A DNA stretch of 64,000 bases from Pseudomonas sp. N040 (GCF_015637705.1 NZ_JADOBE010000003.1:310001-374000), one strand, 5' to 3'. Counted from the first letter of the stretch, positions 8,903 through 18,490 are shown. Notes: a model not told the origin generated them from the letters alone. Translations and numbers: made by a program.

Positions 8903-9253
8903 GCTGCCGGCTGCCTCTTAGGCTTCGAGCGCTACTTATTATTGGAATAGCCATCCTTGGGCAATCCCCTGGCCGTCGCTCCATGCGGGTCCCGGGGTAT
9001 TTGGCAGCCCCTGCTGTAAATGGTTGCAGGTGGACACGCTGGGCCGCAGCTCGGAGTCGAAGTAAAGCAGACCCAAGCCGCGTACTGCAATCGTTGTAGT
9101 CGGTTAGCCTGCTCGGGCAATGCCGGCGTAGCGCAATAGACGCTGTGCAGTGCGGAACTTATCCGCGAATTCCGGTTCCTATCGCGGCAATCCGCCTGCT
9201 AAGCTCGCGGCTTAAACAAATCCGCCGCAAGGCACAGTCATCAAGGAATGCTC
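8903..9253. other. Intergenic region between divergent genes
   Basis: 351 bases between the diguanylate cyclase and the FKBP lipoprotein. It should hold two divergent promoters. I see no convincing gene: a 62-codon minus-strand reading frame at 8932-9120 lacks a ribosome site and protein-like composition. No clear repeat or hairpin is visible. Confidence 0.5.
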
Positions 9254-9976
9254 ATGAAACATCATCGTTTGGCGGCGGCAGTGGCCCTGGCCGGTCTGGT
9301 TCTGGTGGGTTGCAACGCGGAACAGGCCGAAGCGCCCTCGGCGTTGAAGACCCCTGCTGAAAAAGCCTCCTACGGCATCGGCCTGAACATGGGCCAGAGC
9401 CTGGTCCAGGAAGGCATGACTGACCTGGATCCGAAAGCCGTCGCGATGGGCATCGAAGACGCGATGGGCAAGAAGGAGCAGCGCCTCAAGGATGAAGAGC
9501 TGGTCGAGGCCTTTGCCTTCCTGCAAAAGCGCGCCGAGGAGCAGAAAGCCGCGTTGACCGAAGAGGCGACCAAGGCCGGCAAGAAGTTTCTTGAAGAAAA
9601 TGCCAAGCGCGAAGGTGTCGTCAGCACCGCTTCAGGCCTGCAGTACGAAGTCGTGACCAAGGGTGAGGGCGCCATGCCCAAGGCCACCGATGTGGTTTCC
9701 GTGCATTACGAAGGACGCCTGGTCGATGGCACTGTCTTCGACAGCTCGATCCAGCGCGGCAGCCCGATTGACCTGCCGGTCAACGGCGTGATCGCCGGCT
9801 GGGTGGAAGCCCTGCAGTTGATGCACGTTGGCGAGAAGATCAAGCTGTTTATTCCAAGTGATCTGGCGTATGGCGAGCAGAGCCCGAGCCCGGCTATTCC
9901 GCCGAACTCGGTGCTGGTATTTGATCTGGAATTGCTCAGCATCAAGGATCCTGCTGCAGCTGCCGCCGCGCAGTAA
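9254..9976 (+). CDS. FKBP-type peptidyl-prolyl isomerase, lipoprotein (FkpA/Mip-like)
   Basis: 240 aa. A lipobox (LVLVGC, Cys20) predicts a lipoprotein. Residues 35-125 are the helical FKBP N-terminal dimerisation domain (KASYGIGLNMGQSL), and residues 140-232 the FKBP catalytic domain (VSVHYEGRLVDGTVFDSS, PSDLAYGEQ, VFDLELL). Its role is folding of envelope proteins. AAGGA eight bases before the ATG at 9254 decides the start over an ATG at 9248. A short hairpin follows the stop. Confidence 0.92.
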   Translation: MKHHRLAAAVALAGLVLVGCNAEQAEAPSALKTPAEKASYGIGLNMGQSLVQEGMTDLDPKAVAMGIEDAMGKKEQRLKDEELVEAFAFLQKRAEEQKAALTEEATKAGKKFLEENAKREGVVSTASGLQYEVVTKGEGAMPKATDVVSVHYEGRLVDGTVFDSSIQRGSPIDLPVNGVIAGWVEALQLMHVGEKIKLFIPSDLAYGEQSPSPAIPPNSVLVFDLELLSIKDPAAAAAAQ

Positions 9977-9994
9977 TCCGCGCAGTCCAGCCAG

Positions 9995-10020
9995 CGCCCC
10001 GCTTAGCGGGGCGTTGGCGT
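9995..10020 (+). terminator. Hairpin downstream of the FKBP gene
   Basis: CGCCCCGC and GCGGGGCG form an 8-bp stem with a 3-base loop, followed by a weakly T-rich tail (GTTGGCGTTTCT). A probable terminator, though the T run is poor. Confidence 0.5.
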
Positions 10021-10544
10021 TTCTGGGCCGGTAAAATAGCGGGTAACGGCTGTTACAGGTGTGCCGATGTTACTGTTATGCACATTTTGCGAGTGCCTGT
10101 CGCAGTCATTTGGTTACGCCTCGATGGGCCTCCGATTGGCGGGCTAACTTATTGATTCATATAAATAAAAAGATGACGCTTAAAAACTGCCCGATCCGTC
10201 CGGAAGCCACTATTTACGCGGTCTCGAAGCAGGAATGGACAATCTGTCAACAGGGTTATCCACAGGTTTTGTGGGTAACTGCCGCGGACGCAGTCAGCAT
10301 GCGGGTTGCAGCGATTTGACGGGTTTTCCGAGGGGAATTCTGCATTGTTACCGACGTATTTCCCACGCGCGTTGCGCGCTGCGATGGTGGCCGATTGTGT
10401 CGGCGGCGACCCTGCTTGGCAGGTGCCAGTGTGCAGTTTTAGCCGTGCTCCCCTAGCCGCTGGCCCACGCCTGCCTGTTAAGATGAGACTCGTTTGCAAA
10501 GTGCCAAACCAGTTGGATTGGTCTGTCCAGAGAGCCATCGGGAA
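10021..10544. other. Gene-poor stretch with paired DnaA-box-like sites
   Basis: About 520 bases without a convincing gene; open frames on both strands here are out of phase with any recognisable protein. It contains a GTAAC-GGCT-GTTAC palindrome at 10043-10056 and an inverted pair of DnaA-box-like 9-mers at 10256-10278. The base composition is slightly AT-richer around 10140-10270. It probably carries the promoter of the HTH regulator operon. Confidence 0.5.
10256..10278. promoter_or_regulatory. Inverted pair of DnaA-box-like sequences
   Basis: A perfect DnaA box, TTATCCACA, at 10256-10264 (plus strand) is followed after 5 bases by TGTGGGTAA, which reads TTACCCACA on the minus strand, one base off consensus. 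Whether DnaA binds here is unknown. The neighbouring genes are not dnaA, dnaN or gyrB, so this is not the usual chromosomal origin. Confidence 0.4.
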
Positions 10545-10874
10545 ATGAATGTGCAAGTGATCATGCGGGAAGGGCAGCCGGAATATGCAGTGTTGCCCTG
10601 GGCGGAGTATCAGGCCCTGTTGCAGGCCGCAACGGGCCGGGCCGGCGTAGTCGAAGGTGCGCCAAGGGAGTCCCCCGGCGAGCTGGCAAGGCTGGCGCAA
10701 CTGACGGCGTTGCGCGAGTCGCGGTCGATGAGCCGGGAGGACCTGGCGCGCGCAGTGGGGATCAGTCCGCACTATCTGGCGCTGTTCGAGAGCGGCGAAC
10801 GGCGGCCGGATGGCGCCATTGCCAGGGCGCTGGCTCGAGCGCTGGGTGTCGCCGGGTGGGAGGGCGTCAATTGA
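10545..10874 (+). CDS. HTH (XRE-type) regulator with antitoxin-like N-terminus
   Basis: 109 aa. Residues 1-35 (VIMREGQPEYAVLPWAEYQALL) resemble the short beta-strand/helix front of Phd-like antitoxins. Residues 55-105 form an XRE helix-turn-helix (ALRESRSMSREDLARAVGISPHYLALFESGERRP). Likely a DNA-binding autoregulator. The start at 10545 is chosen because family members begin shortly before the REGQPEYAVLP segment; no clear Shine-Dalgarno is seen. The next gene overlaps it by 4 bases. Confidence 0.75.
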   Translation: MNVQVIMREGQPEYAVLPWAEYQALLQAATGRAGVVEGAPRESPGELARLAQLTALRESRSMSREDLARAVGISPHYLALFESGERRPDGAIARALARALGVAGWEGVN

Positions 10875-11236
10875 CTGTACGCATCAGCCGCCAGCACTGG
10901 GATGCGCTGCTCGCCGAGCTGGATGAGGCGCGCCGGCAACGCCACGTGCTGACCTATCGTGCCCTGATCGAACGCCTGCAACTGCCCAGTCCGGCCATGC
11001 AGACCCTGACCGCTGCGCTGGAGCACCTGGCTGCCATTGATGCGCGCGCCGAGCGGCCATTGCGCAGCACACTGGTCATCAGCCAGGGCGCCAGCCGCCT
11101 GCCGCGTACCGGTTTTTTCGAACATGCGCTGCGCCTGGGGCGCTTCAGCGGTCCGCCCGATGGCATGGCTGCAGCCTCGTGGCATTCGGCGGAAATCGTC
11201 CGGGTCTTTGAGTTCACCTATCCGGAGGATGCCTGA
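10871..11236 (+). CDS. Conserved-looking protein of unknown function
   Basis: 121 aa, probably starting at TTG 10871, which overlaps the regulator's TGA in a TTGA junction. GGGAGGG lies 7-9 bases upstream, supporting this rare start; GTG 10856 is the alternative. The protein is soluble and has two parts: a helical N-terminus (about 1-65, HWDALLAELDEARRQRHVLTY) and a C-terminal segment (RSTLVISQGASRLPRTGFFE, then LGRF and a final WHSAEIVRVFEF). I do not recognise a function. Its placement between an HTH regulator and a SEL1 protein with overlapping reading frames suggests they act together. Confidence 0.7.
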   Translation: MTVRISRQHWDALLAELDEARRQRHVLTYRALIERLQLPSPAMQTLTAALEHLAAIDARAERPLRSTLVISQGASRLPRTGFFEHALRLGRFSGPPDGMAAASWHSAEIVRVFEFTYPEDA

Positions 11237-11721
11237 TGGGCGTGTCCGCCAACGGGTTGTGGAAACTGCGCGCGCGCCTTGGCTACGGCCTGGCCCGCTG
11301 GCTGGTTCGGTTCCCGGCGCTGGTCAGGCAACCGCGCCTGTGGGCCTGGATGGAAGGGCAGTACGCCCGGATGGCCAAGCTCGGCGATGTCCGCGCGCAA
11401 TCCTTCTATGGCCATGTGCTGCTGTTCCGCGGCCAGGGGCTGGCGGCGCGCAATGAAGGCCGCCGGCTGCTGCAACTGGCCGCCGAGGCGGGTGATGGCA
11501 AGGCAGCCTACCAGGTCGGCTTGCTGTGCCTGCAGGAAACCCCGCAACAGGCTGCGGATGCCGGCATGGCTGCCCACTGGTGGTGTCTGGCCGCCGCTGC
11601 CGGACATCCGCTGGCCGCGCACAAGCTGGCTGCGCTTTATCGGGACGGCGGCCCCGGCCTGGCTGCCGATGCCGTTGCCGCCAGGCAGATGGAACAGCGT
11701 GCCGCTGAGCTCGGACTCTGA
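11236..11721 (+). CDS. SEL1-like repeat protein
   Basis: 161 aa. After a basic, amphipathic N-terminus, three SEL1/TPR-like repeats are visible (about 45-155). Their cores are GDVRAQSFYGHVLLFRG, GDGKAAYQVGLLCLQ and GHPLAAHKLAALYRDG, each with the alternating Ala/Leu/Gly spacing of the family. Such repeats mediate protein contacts. The ATG overlaps the upstream stop by one base (TGATG). It is the last gene of the coupled trio; the partner is unknown. Confidence 0.82.
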   Translation: MGVSANGLWKLRARLGYGLARWLVRFPALVRQPRLWAWMEGQYARMAKLGDVRAQSFYGHVLLFRGQGLAARNEGRRLLQLAAEAGDGKAAYQVGLLCLQETPQQAADAGMAAHWWCLAAAAGHPLAAHKLAALYRDGGPGLAADAVAARQMEQRAAELGL

Positions 11722-11844
11722 CGGCCAGTTCGTCATTTCTGGTTAAACACTGTCGGTAACATTCGCGCTCCTCCCTGCTAGGGTTGAACGGGCACCGTGT
11801 GCTTGCACGTCCGTCCCTTCCAGTCGCGAATATTGAGGCAGTCC

Positions 11845-13521
11845 ATGAATGAAAAGCTGATTCTCGAGTACGTCTACCAGCACGAGGCTGAACGTTCCGA
11901 CAAGCTGTTCCTGACCCAGCCAGTTGGCGGCGGCCAGGTCGTCGAATACAGCTGGGGCGAGGTCATGGATGAGGCCCGGCGCATGGCGGCGCATCTGCGC
12001 AGCCTGGACCTGCCGCCCGCCCCCCGCATCGCCATGCTGGCGAAGAACAGTGCCCATTTCATCATTGCCGAGCTGGCGATCTGGCTGGCCGGTGGCACCA
12101 CGGTAGCGATCTTTCCCACCGAGACGGCGAGCAATCTCGCCTACGTGCTCGAGCATTGCGACGCCCAGCTGCTGTTTATCGGCAAGCTCGACAACTGGGA
12201 ACAGCAGAAAGGCGGGGTGCCCGCCGGGCTGCCCTGCATCGCCTTGCCACTGGCACCGAAGACCGGCTTCGCCAGCTGGGAGTCGATTATCGCCCAGCAC
12301 GCGCCGCTTGCCGGGTGCCCGCAGCGTGGCGCCGATGAACTGGCCATGCTGCTCTACACCTCCGGCTCCACCGGGCAGCCCAAGGGGGTGATGCAGACCT
12401 TTGGCAGCATTTCACGGGTCGCCGAAGGCGTTGTCGGGCTGTTTGCCGAGAGCATCGGTGCGGGTACGGCAAACCGCATGCTGTCCTACTTGCCGCTGGC
12501 GCACTGCTACGAGCGCGCCTGGGTCGAGTGCAGTGCCCTGGTGGCGGGTAACTGGCAGCTGTTCTTTGCCGAGTCGCTGGATACCTTTCTGGCCGATCTG
12601 CGCCGCGCGCGACCGCTGGTGTTTCTCTCGGTCCCGCGCCTGTGGATCAAGTTCCAGCAGGGCGTGTTTGCCAAAATGCCCCCGCGCAAGCTGGAGCGGC
12701 TGCTGCGCATTCCGCTGCTGGGGCGCATGGTGGCGCGCAAGGTGCTGGCCGGGTTGGGGCTGGACGCGGTGAAGATCGCCGGCAGCGGTTCGGCGCCGAT
12801 TCCGCAGGAGGTGATCAACTGGTATCGCCGCCTGGGCCTCAAGCTGCTGGAAGGCTATGCGATGACCGAAGACTTCGGCTATTCCTTTGGCGGCACCGCC
12901 GAGCAGAACGACCCTGGCCTGTGTGGTGTGGCCAGGCCCGGGGTGCAGGTGCGCATCGACAGTGATGGCGAAGTGCTGATCAAGTCGCCGGGCCAGCTGG
13001 CAGGCTACTTCAAGCGGCCGGAACTGGATGCCGAGTGCTTTACCGAGGACGGCTATTTCCGCACCGGCGACCTGGGTGAACTGCAGCCGGACGGGCAACT
13101 GCGCATCAGCGGGCGGAAAAAGGAGCTGTTCAAGACCGGCAAGGGCAAGTATGTGGCCCCGGCGCCGATCGAGAATCGCCTGAACGTGCACCCGCTGCTG
13201 GAGTTGTCGATGGTCTCCGGGGTCGGCCAGTCGGCGCCCTATGGTCTGCTGGTACTGGCCGAAGAACTGCGTGCCCGGCGCGATGAGCCGCAGTTCCGGG
13301 CCGAGACCGAAGCCGAGCTTGCCGGGCTGCTGCAAGCGCTCAACGCCGAGCTGGTTGATCATGAGCGTTTGCGCATGCTGGTGGTGGCCAACGAGCCGTG
13401 GAGCATCGAGAACGGCTGCCTGACCCCGACCATGAAGCTCAAGCGCAGCGCCATCGAGAAGGCAGTGGCGGGGCAGGTGGATGACTGGTACAGCCGCCCG
13501 GGGCCGGTCATCTGGGGCTGA
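11845..13521 (+). CDS. AMP-dependent long-chain fatty-acid-CoA ligase (FAA1 type)
   Basis: 558 aa. Adenylation motifs in order: P-loop LLYTSGSTGQPKGVM (about 178-192), LSYLPLAHCYER (typical of long-chain acyl-CoA synthetases), GYAMTED (about 340), YFRTGDLGEL (about 410) and the late Lys in LTPTMKLKRSAIEK that catalyses adenylation. It activates carboxylic acids as acyl-AMP and then CoA thioesters; chain length cannot be read here. GAGG eight bases before ATG 11845 sets the start. It is convergent with rhlB across a bidirectional terminator, as in other pseudomonads. Confidence 0.9.
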   Translation: MNEKLILEYVYQHEAERSDKLFLTQPVGGGQVVEYSWGEVMDEARRMAAHLRSLDLPPAPRIAMLAKNSAHFIIAELAIWLAGGTTVAIFPTETASNLAYVLEHCDAQLLFIGKLDNWEQQKGGVPAGLPCIALPLAPKTGFASWESIIAQHAPLAGCPQRGADELAMLLYTSGSTGQPKGVMQTFGSISRVAEGVVGLFAESIGAGTANRMLSYLPLAHCYERAWVECSALVAGNWQLFFAESLDTFLADLRRARPLVFLSVPRLWIKFQQGVFAKMPPRKLERLLRIPLLGRMVARKVLAGLGLDAVKIAGSGSAPIPQEVINWYRRLGLKLLEGYAMTEDFGYSFGGTAEQNDPGLCGVARPGVQVRIDSDGEVLIKSPGQLAGYFKRPELDAECFTEDGYFRTGDLGELQPDGQLRISGRKKELFKTGKGKYVAPAPIENRLNVHPLLELSMVSGVGQSAPYGLLVLAEELRARRDEPQFRAETEAELAGLLQALNAELVDHERLRMLVVANEPWSIENGCLTPTMKLKRSAIEKAVAGQVDDWYSRPGPVIWG

Positions 13522-13587
13522 AGCCCGGCGGGCTGGGTGATTGAACGAAGACTGCTCGGCTCGCCCGCCGTCCACTACCCAGGGGTA

Positions 13588-13622
13588 CAAAAAAGGGTGA
13601 AGCCGTTGCCTGCCTCACCCTT
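13588..13622 (-). terminator. Terminator between the acyl-CoA ligase gene and rhlB
   Basis: AAGGGTGA (13593-13600) pairs with TCACCCTT (13615-13622). Read on the minus strand, the hairpin is followed by a T6 run, giving a strong terminator for rhlB. It may also serve the convergent ligase gene. Confidence 0.8.
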
Positions 13623-13639
13623 ATTCCCGGTTGCGGCTG

Positions 13640-15085
13640 TCAGTGCTTGCGTGGCACCGGCTTGAGCAGTTCGGTGGGCGGTTGCTCGCAGTGGATCTTG
13701 CGCCCGAGCAGGGCCTCGATGGCGGGCAGGGCGTAGGCATCATCCTCGCCGGCGAAGCTGATCGAGGTGCCGCTGGCGCCGGCGCGACCGGTACGCCCGA
13801 TACGGTGCACGTAGTCGTCCGGGGTTTCCGGCAGGGTGAAGTTGATCACGTGGCTGATGGCCTCGACGTGAATGCCGCGCCCGGCCACGTCGGTGGCGAC
13901 CATCACGCGGATCTTGCCTTCGCGGAAGCCTTCCAGCGCCTTGATCCGCTTGTGCTGCGGCACATCGCCGGACATCTGCACGGCACTGATGCCGTCGCGG
14001 GTCAGGCGTTCCTCGATGCGCCGCACTTCATCCTTGCGGTTGGCAAAGACCATCACGCGGATCCAGTTGTTTTGCGAAATCAGGTTGTACAGCAGTTTGT
14101 ACTTGTCGCTGCCGGCCACCGCGTAGACATGCTGCTCGACCGTGTCGCTGGCGACGTTTTCCGGCTCGATCTCGACGATCGCCGGGTCAGTGGTCCACTG
14201 CTTGGCCAGGTTCATCACGTCTTCGGTGAAGGTGGCGGAGAACAGCAGGGTCTGGCGTTCGCCCTTCATCGGGGTCTGGCGGATGATCTGCCGTACCTGC
14301 GGGATGAAGCCCATGTCGAGCATGCGGTCGGCTTCATCGAGGACCATGACTTCGACCATGTCCAGGTGCACTTCGCCACGCTGGTTGAAGTCCAGCAGGC
14401 GACCCGGGGTGGCCACCAGGATGTCGCAGTAGCGCGATTCCAGCTGGCGCAGTTGCTTGTCGAAGTCCATGCCGCCGACGAAGCTCATCACGTTCAGCCC
14501 GGTGTACTTGTTCAGCGCCAGCGCGTCATTGGCGATCTGCACCACCAGTTCGCGGGTTGGCGCAATGATCAGTGCGCGCGGTTCGCCCATGAAGCGTTCG
14601 GCTGGCGGCGGCGTGCGCAGCAGCTGGGTGATGATCGAGATCAGGAACGCGGCGGTCTTGCCGGTGCCGGTCTGGGCGCGGCCGATGGCGTCCTTGCCGC
14701 GCAGGGTGTGGCCGAGCACCTGGGCCTGGATCGGCGTGCAGTAGGGGAAGCCGAGGTCATGGATCGCGTGCATCAGCTCCGGGGACAGCTTGAAATCGTG
14801 GAAACGGGTCTTGCCTTCTTGTGGTTCGACGACGAAGTCCTCGAGTTTCCAGCTGTCAGCCGGCTTGGCCGGCTTTTCCCGCGGAGGCCTTGGTGCGCGT
14901 GGTTTGTCGGCGCGCGGCTGGCGCTCGCCCTGCTCCGGCTGCGCGGCAGACGTTTCGCGGTCGGGTGCAGCAGCACTGGATTGGCTGGGGCTGGCGGGCG
15001 CCGGCTGCAGGTTGCCGGCGCTGCTGTCAGCGCTCCCGGCAGCGGGATTGTCGCCCTTGAACATGTTCTTGAGTGCTTTGAGCAC
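13640..15085 (-). CDS. rhlB: DEAD-box ATP-dependent RNA helicase RhlB
   Basis: 481 aa. A Pro/Ala/Ser-rich and charged, probably disordered N-terminal tail (about 10-80) precedes the helicase core. Motifs: Q motif ([11 protein letters not shown]), I ([11 protein letters not shown]), Ia (PTRELVVQI), II (VLDEADRM), III (LLFSATF), V ([10 protein letters not shown]) and VI ([10 protein letters not shown]). It unwinds structured RNA and in gammaproteobacteria works with RNase E. The tail replaces the usual E. coli C-terminal extension, a Pseudomonas feature. The neighbouring acyl-CoA ligase, carboxylesterase and amino-acid-binding protein genes match the conserved Pseudomonas rhlB neighbourhood. 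Confidence 0.92.
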   Translation of the reverse strand: MLKALKNMFKGDNPAAGSADSSAGNLQPAPASPSQSSAAAPDRETSAAQPEQGERQPRADKPRAPRPPREKPAKPADSWKLEDFVVEPQEGKTRFHDFKLSPELMHAIHDLGFPYCTPIQAQVLGHTLRGKDAIGRAQTGTGKTAAFLISIITQLLRTPPPAERFMGEPRALIIAPTRELVVQIANDALALNKYTGLNVMSFVGGMDFDKQLRQLESRYCDILVATPGRLLDFNQRGEVHLDMVEVMVLDEADRMLDMGFIPQVRQIIRQTPMKGERQTLLFSATFTEDVMNLAKQWTTDPAIVEIEPENVASDTVEQHVYAVAGSDKYKLLYNLISQNNWIRVMVFANRKDEVRRIEERLTRDGISAVQMSGDVPQHKRIKALEGFREGKIRVMVATDVAGRGIHVEAISHVINFTLPETPDDYVHRIGRTGRAGASGTSISFAGEDDAYALPAIEALLGRKIHCEQPPTELLKPVPRKH

Positions 15086-15178
15086 GGTGATCTCATCGAT
15101 TGGTTAAGGAATGAACGCTCGCCAGTGTAAAGCAAGAAGCGCGCGCGGCGAAGCACCAAGCAGCCGCAGCGCGCCGGT

Positions 15179-16342
15179 TCAGTCCTGCGGCAGGGTCCTG
15201 AGCAGCAGGTCGCGCACATTGCCGCCCATGATCGCGGCAATGTCGGCTTCGCTGAAACCTGCATCGATCAGGCCCTGAGTGATCTGTACCAGGCCAGTGG
15301 TGTCGAACGGTGTGCTGGTCGCGCCGTCGAAATCCGAGCCCAGCGCCACGTGCTCGACGCCGATCAGGTCGGCGCTGTAGCGGATCGCCTTGACGATGCT
15401 GGCAACCGACGGGTCGCAGATTGCCCCGTCCCAGTAGCCGATACCGACAATCCCGCCGGTGGCGGCAATCTGCTGCAGGTGCTGGTCGGTCAGGTTGCGC
15501 GGGCCGGGGCAGGTACCGGCCACCCCGGTGTGGGAGACCACCAGCGGCTGGGTGCTGATGGCGAGGACATCGTCGATCAGCGGCTTGGAGGCATGCGCCA
15601 GGTCGATCAGCATGTGCTTTTGCTGCAGGCGCGGGATCACCTCGCGGCCGAAGGCGGTCAGCCCGCCCTTGTCGATGCCATGGGCGGAGCCGCCAATTTC
15701 GTTGTCGAAGAAGTGCGTCAGGCCGGTCATGCGGAAGCCGGCGTCGTACAGCCGGTCGATATTCTCCAGCTGGCCCTCGAGGGGCTGCAGGCCTTCGGTG
15801 GCGAGCAGGCCGGCGAGCTGCAGCGGTTGTTGCTGGCGATCCTCCAGGTAGCGCTGAAGGTCGGCACGGCTGCGGATGACGCGCAGCTGGCCGTTGCTTG
15901 CGGCGGCGGCCTGGTGCAGTTTCTCGCTCTGGTACAGCGCGCGCTGCAGCAGGCTGGTCCAGGTGGCGCGCGGCCAGCGCTGGGCCATCACCAGCAGGGT
16001 CACGCTGTCGCTGTCGCCACTGTTGCGTTCGTAATTCAGCCCACGCGGGGTCTTGGTCACGGTGGAGAACACCTGCAGGCCGACACGCCCTTCGAGCAGG
16101 CGCGGCAGGTCGGTGTGGCCGTAGTCGATGCGCTTGAGCAGGTCGCGCTGCCAGAGCAGGGCATCGTCGTGCAGGTCGGCGACGAACAGCCGCGCGTGCA
16201 GGTCGCTGGCAGCCTGGCTGGCCGGGTACGGCGCGGGCTGCAGGACGCGGTTCAGGTCCTGGTCGACCAGGCGCGGCACGCTGAAAAAGACGGCCAGACC
16301 GATGACGAGCAGGAGCAGCAGGGCTAACAAGGCTTTGCGCAT
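15179..16342 (-). CDS. Membrane dipeptidase (peptidase M19 family)
   Basis: 387 aa. An N-terminal hydrophobic segment (ALLALLLLLVIGLAVFF) acts as signal or anchor, placing the enzyme in the periplasm or inner membrane. Zinc-ligand regions of the renal-dipeptidase family are visible: VADLHDD near 55, a Glu in ATEGLQPLEG, LIDLAHAS, PLVVSHTGV and the GSDFDG motif. The family hydrolyses dipeptides, including D-amino-acid-containing ones. It is followed at 93 bases by rhlB in the same direction. A REP element lies upstream of its start. Confidence 0.9.
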   Translation of the reverse strand: MRKALLALLLLLVIGLAVFFSVPRLVDQDLNRVLQPAPYPASQAASDLHARLFVADLHDDALLWQRDLLKRIDYGHTDLPRLLEGRVGLQVFSTVTKTPRGLNYERNSGDSDSVTLLVMAQRWPRATWTSLLQRALYQSEKLHQAAAASNGQLRVIRSRADLQRYLEDRQQQPLQLAGLLATEGLQPLEGQLENIDRLYDAGFRMTGLTHFFDNEIGGSAHGIDKGGLTAFGREVIPRLQQKHMLIDLAHASKPLIDDVLAISTQPLVVSHTGVAGTCPGPRNLTDQHLQQIAATGGIVGIGYWDGAICDPSVASIVKAIRYSADLIGVEHVALGSDFDGATSTPFDTTGLVQITQGLIDAGFSEADIAAIMGGNVRDLLLRTLPQD

Positions 16343-16402
16343 GATCGGTTATCCGTTTTTGTTGGTTAATGGATACAGAGTCAATTTTGCATGTGATCGG
16401 TA

Positions 16403-16458
16403 GGAGCCAGCTTGCTGGCGATGCACTTCGCGCGCCTGATCGCCAGCAAGCTGGCTCC
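16403..16458. repeat. REP-type inverted repeat, copy 1
   Basis: Two perfect 20-base arms, GGAGCCAGCTTGCTGGCGAT (16403-16422) and its reverse complement (16439-16458), enclose 16 bases. A second copy with identical arms but a different loop is at 33806-33867. This is a typical Pseudomonas REP doublet (REPIN), placed between two genes in the same direction. Confidence 0.85.
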
Positions 16459-16496
16459 TGCAATATTGGTCCGTAACCAATCAATAGGTGTGCAAT

Positions 16497-17231
<735 letters not shown>

Positions 17232-17283
17232 TCAAGTGCGGGCAATCCGGCGGATTATCAGCGCCCTGGGCCTGGGTGGGTGG

Positions 17284-17298
17284 CGGCATGTTTATTGC
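17284..17298 (+). promoter_or_regulatory. Possible sigma54 promoter upstream of aapJ
   Basis: CGGCATG-TTTA-TTGC keeps the invariant GG-N10-GC spacing of a -24/-12 promoter and differs from TGGCACG at two positions. Pseudomonas amino-acid importers are often RpoN-dependent. It would start transcription near 17310, about 150 bases before aapJ. The 302-base gap 17160-17461 holds this site, the palindrome at 17319-17340 and no gene. Confidence 0.4.
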
Positions 17299-17318
17299 GT
17301 TCTTTGATGACGCACATC

Positions 17319-17340
17319 AGATCCGGCATCTGCCGGATCT
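17319..17340. promoter_or_regulatory. Perfect palindrome in the aapJ leader
   Basis: AGATCCGGCA and TGCCGGATCT form a perfect 10-bp inverted repeat around a TC centre, about 120 bases before aapJ. The short centre fits a dimeric-protein operator better than a hairpin; the protein that binds is not known. Confidence 0.45.
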
Positions 17341-17461
17341 TCTACTAGACTCGTTTCTGTAATTACCCCTGTGCTGGTGTTTGCTCGCCGCATGCCTGGA
17401 TCCCGGGCAATGTCAGGCAGCTGAGGCTGACTCTTTTTCTATGGTTGTATCTGGAGGCTGT

Positions 17462-18490
17462 ATGAAAATGAACAAATTGACTCTGGCAGTTGTTGCAGCG
17501 ACTGGGCTGATTGGCATCAGCGGTGTGGCCCAGGCCGGCGCAACCCTGGATGCCGTGACCAAGAAAGGCTATGTGCAGTGCGGCATCAGCGATGGCTTGC
17601 CGGGATTTTCCTACGCCGATGCCAAGGGCAACTACCTCGGCCTGGATGTGGATGTGTGCCGTGCGGTGGCCGCAGCCGTCTTCGGCGATGCATCCAAGGT
17701 TCGTTACAGTCCGCTGACCGCCAAGGAGCGCTTCACCGCCTTGCAATCCGGCGAAGTCGATATCCTCTCGCGCAACACCACCTGGACCAGTTCGCGTGAT
17801 GCGGCCATGGGCCTGAACTTCACTGGCGTGACCTACTACGATGGTCAAGGCTTTCTGGTGAACAAGAAGCTGGGTATTGCCAGCGCCAAGGAGCTGGATG
17901 GGGCCACCGTGTGCATCCAGGCCGGCACCACCACCGAGCTGAATCTGGCCGACTACTTTCGCAGCAATGGCCTGAAGTACACCCCGATCACCTATGACAC
18001 CTCCGACGAGAGCGCCAAGTCGCTGGAGTCCGGCCGCTGCGATGTGCTGACGTCCGACCAGTCGCAACTCTATGCGCAGCGCATCAAGCTGGCGGCTCCC
18101 GACGAGTATGCCGTGCTGCCGGAAGTCATCTCCAAGGAACCCCTCGGCCCGGCCGTGCGCCAGGGTGACGACGAGTGGTTCCACATCGTGCGCTGGACGC
18201 TGTTTGCCATGCTCAATGCCGAAGAGCTGGGCGTGACTTCGCAGAATGTCGAGGAGATGGCCAAGACCACCAAGAACCCGGATGTGGCGCGCCTGCTTGG
18301 GGCCGAGGGGGACTATGGCAAGGACCTGAAGCTGCCCAAGGACTGGGCGGTCAAGATCGTCAAGCAGGTCGGCAACTATGCCGAGTCGTTCGAGCGCAAT
18401 GTCGGCTCAGGCAGTGAACTGAAGATCGAACGCGGCCTGAATGCCCTGTGGAACAAGGGTGGTCTGCAGTACGCGCCGCCGGTGCGCTGA
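17462..18490 (+). CDS. aapJ: General L-amino-acid ABC importer, periplasmic binding protein
   Basis: 342 aa with a cleavable signal peptide (to about GVAQA). The SBP_bac_3 fold has features of AapJ/BztA: YVQCGISDGLPGFSYADAKG at the start, VDILSRNTTWTSSRD in the middle and CIQAGTTTELNLADYF. It captures L-amino acids (acidic and others) in the periplasm and delivers them to AapQM. GGAGG precedes ATG 17462 by four bases. A GC-rich hairpin between aapJ and aapQ may give more binding protein than permease, as usual for such operons. Confidence 0.92.
   Translation: MKMNKLTLAVVAATGLIGISGVAQAGATLDAVTKKGYVQCGISDGLPGFSYADAKGNYLGLDVDVCRAVAAAVFGDASKVRYSPLTAKERFTALQSGEVDILSRNTTWTSSRDAAMGLNFTGVTYYDGQGFLVNKKLGIASAKELDGATVCIQAGTTTELNLADYFRSNGLKYTPITYDTSDESAKSLESGRCDVLTSDQSQLYAQRIKLAAPDEYAVLPEVISKEPLGPAVRQGDDEWFHIVRWTLFAMLNAEELGVTSQNVEEMAKTTKNPDVARLLGAEGDYGKDLKLPKDWAVKIVKQVGNYAESFERNVGSGSELKIERGLNALWNKGGLQYAPPVR

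Noticed and set aside
8932..9120. 62-codon minus-strand frame upstream of the diguanylate cyclase
   Set aside because: No ribosome site, unlikely composition; region better explained as divergent promoters.
10149..10772. 207-codon minus-strand frame over the HTH-regulator upstream region
   Set aside because: It overlaps the regulator gene on the other strand, lacks a ribosome site and has an unlikely Cys/His/Arg composition.
16403..16458. Possible CRISPR-like repeat
   Set aside because: Only one inverted pair here and one at 33806; no regular direct repeats or cas genes.
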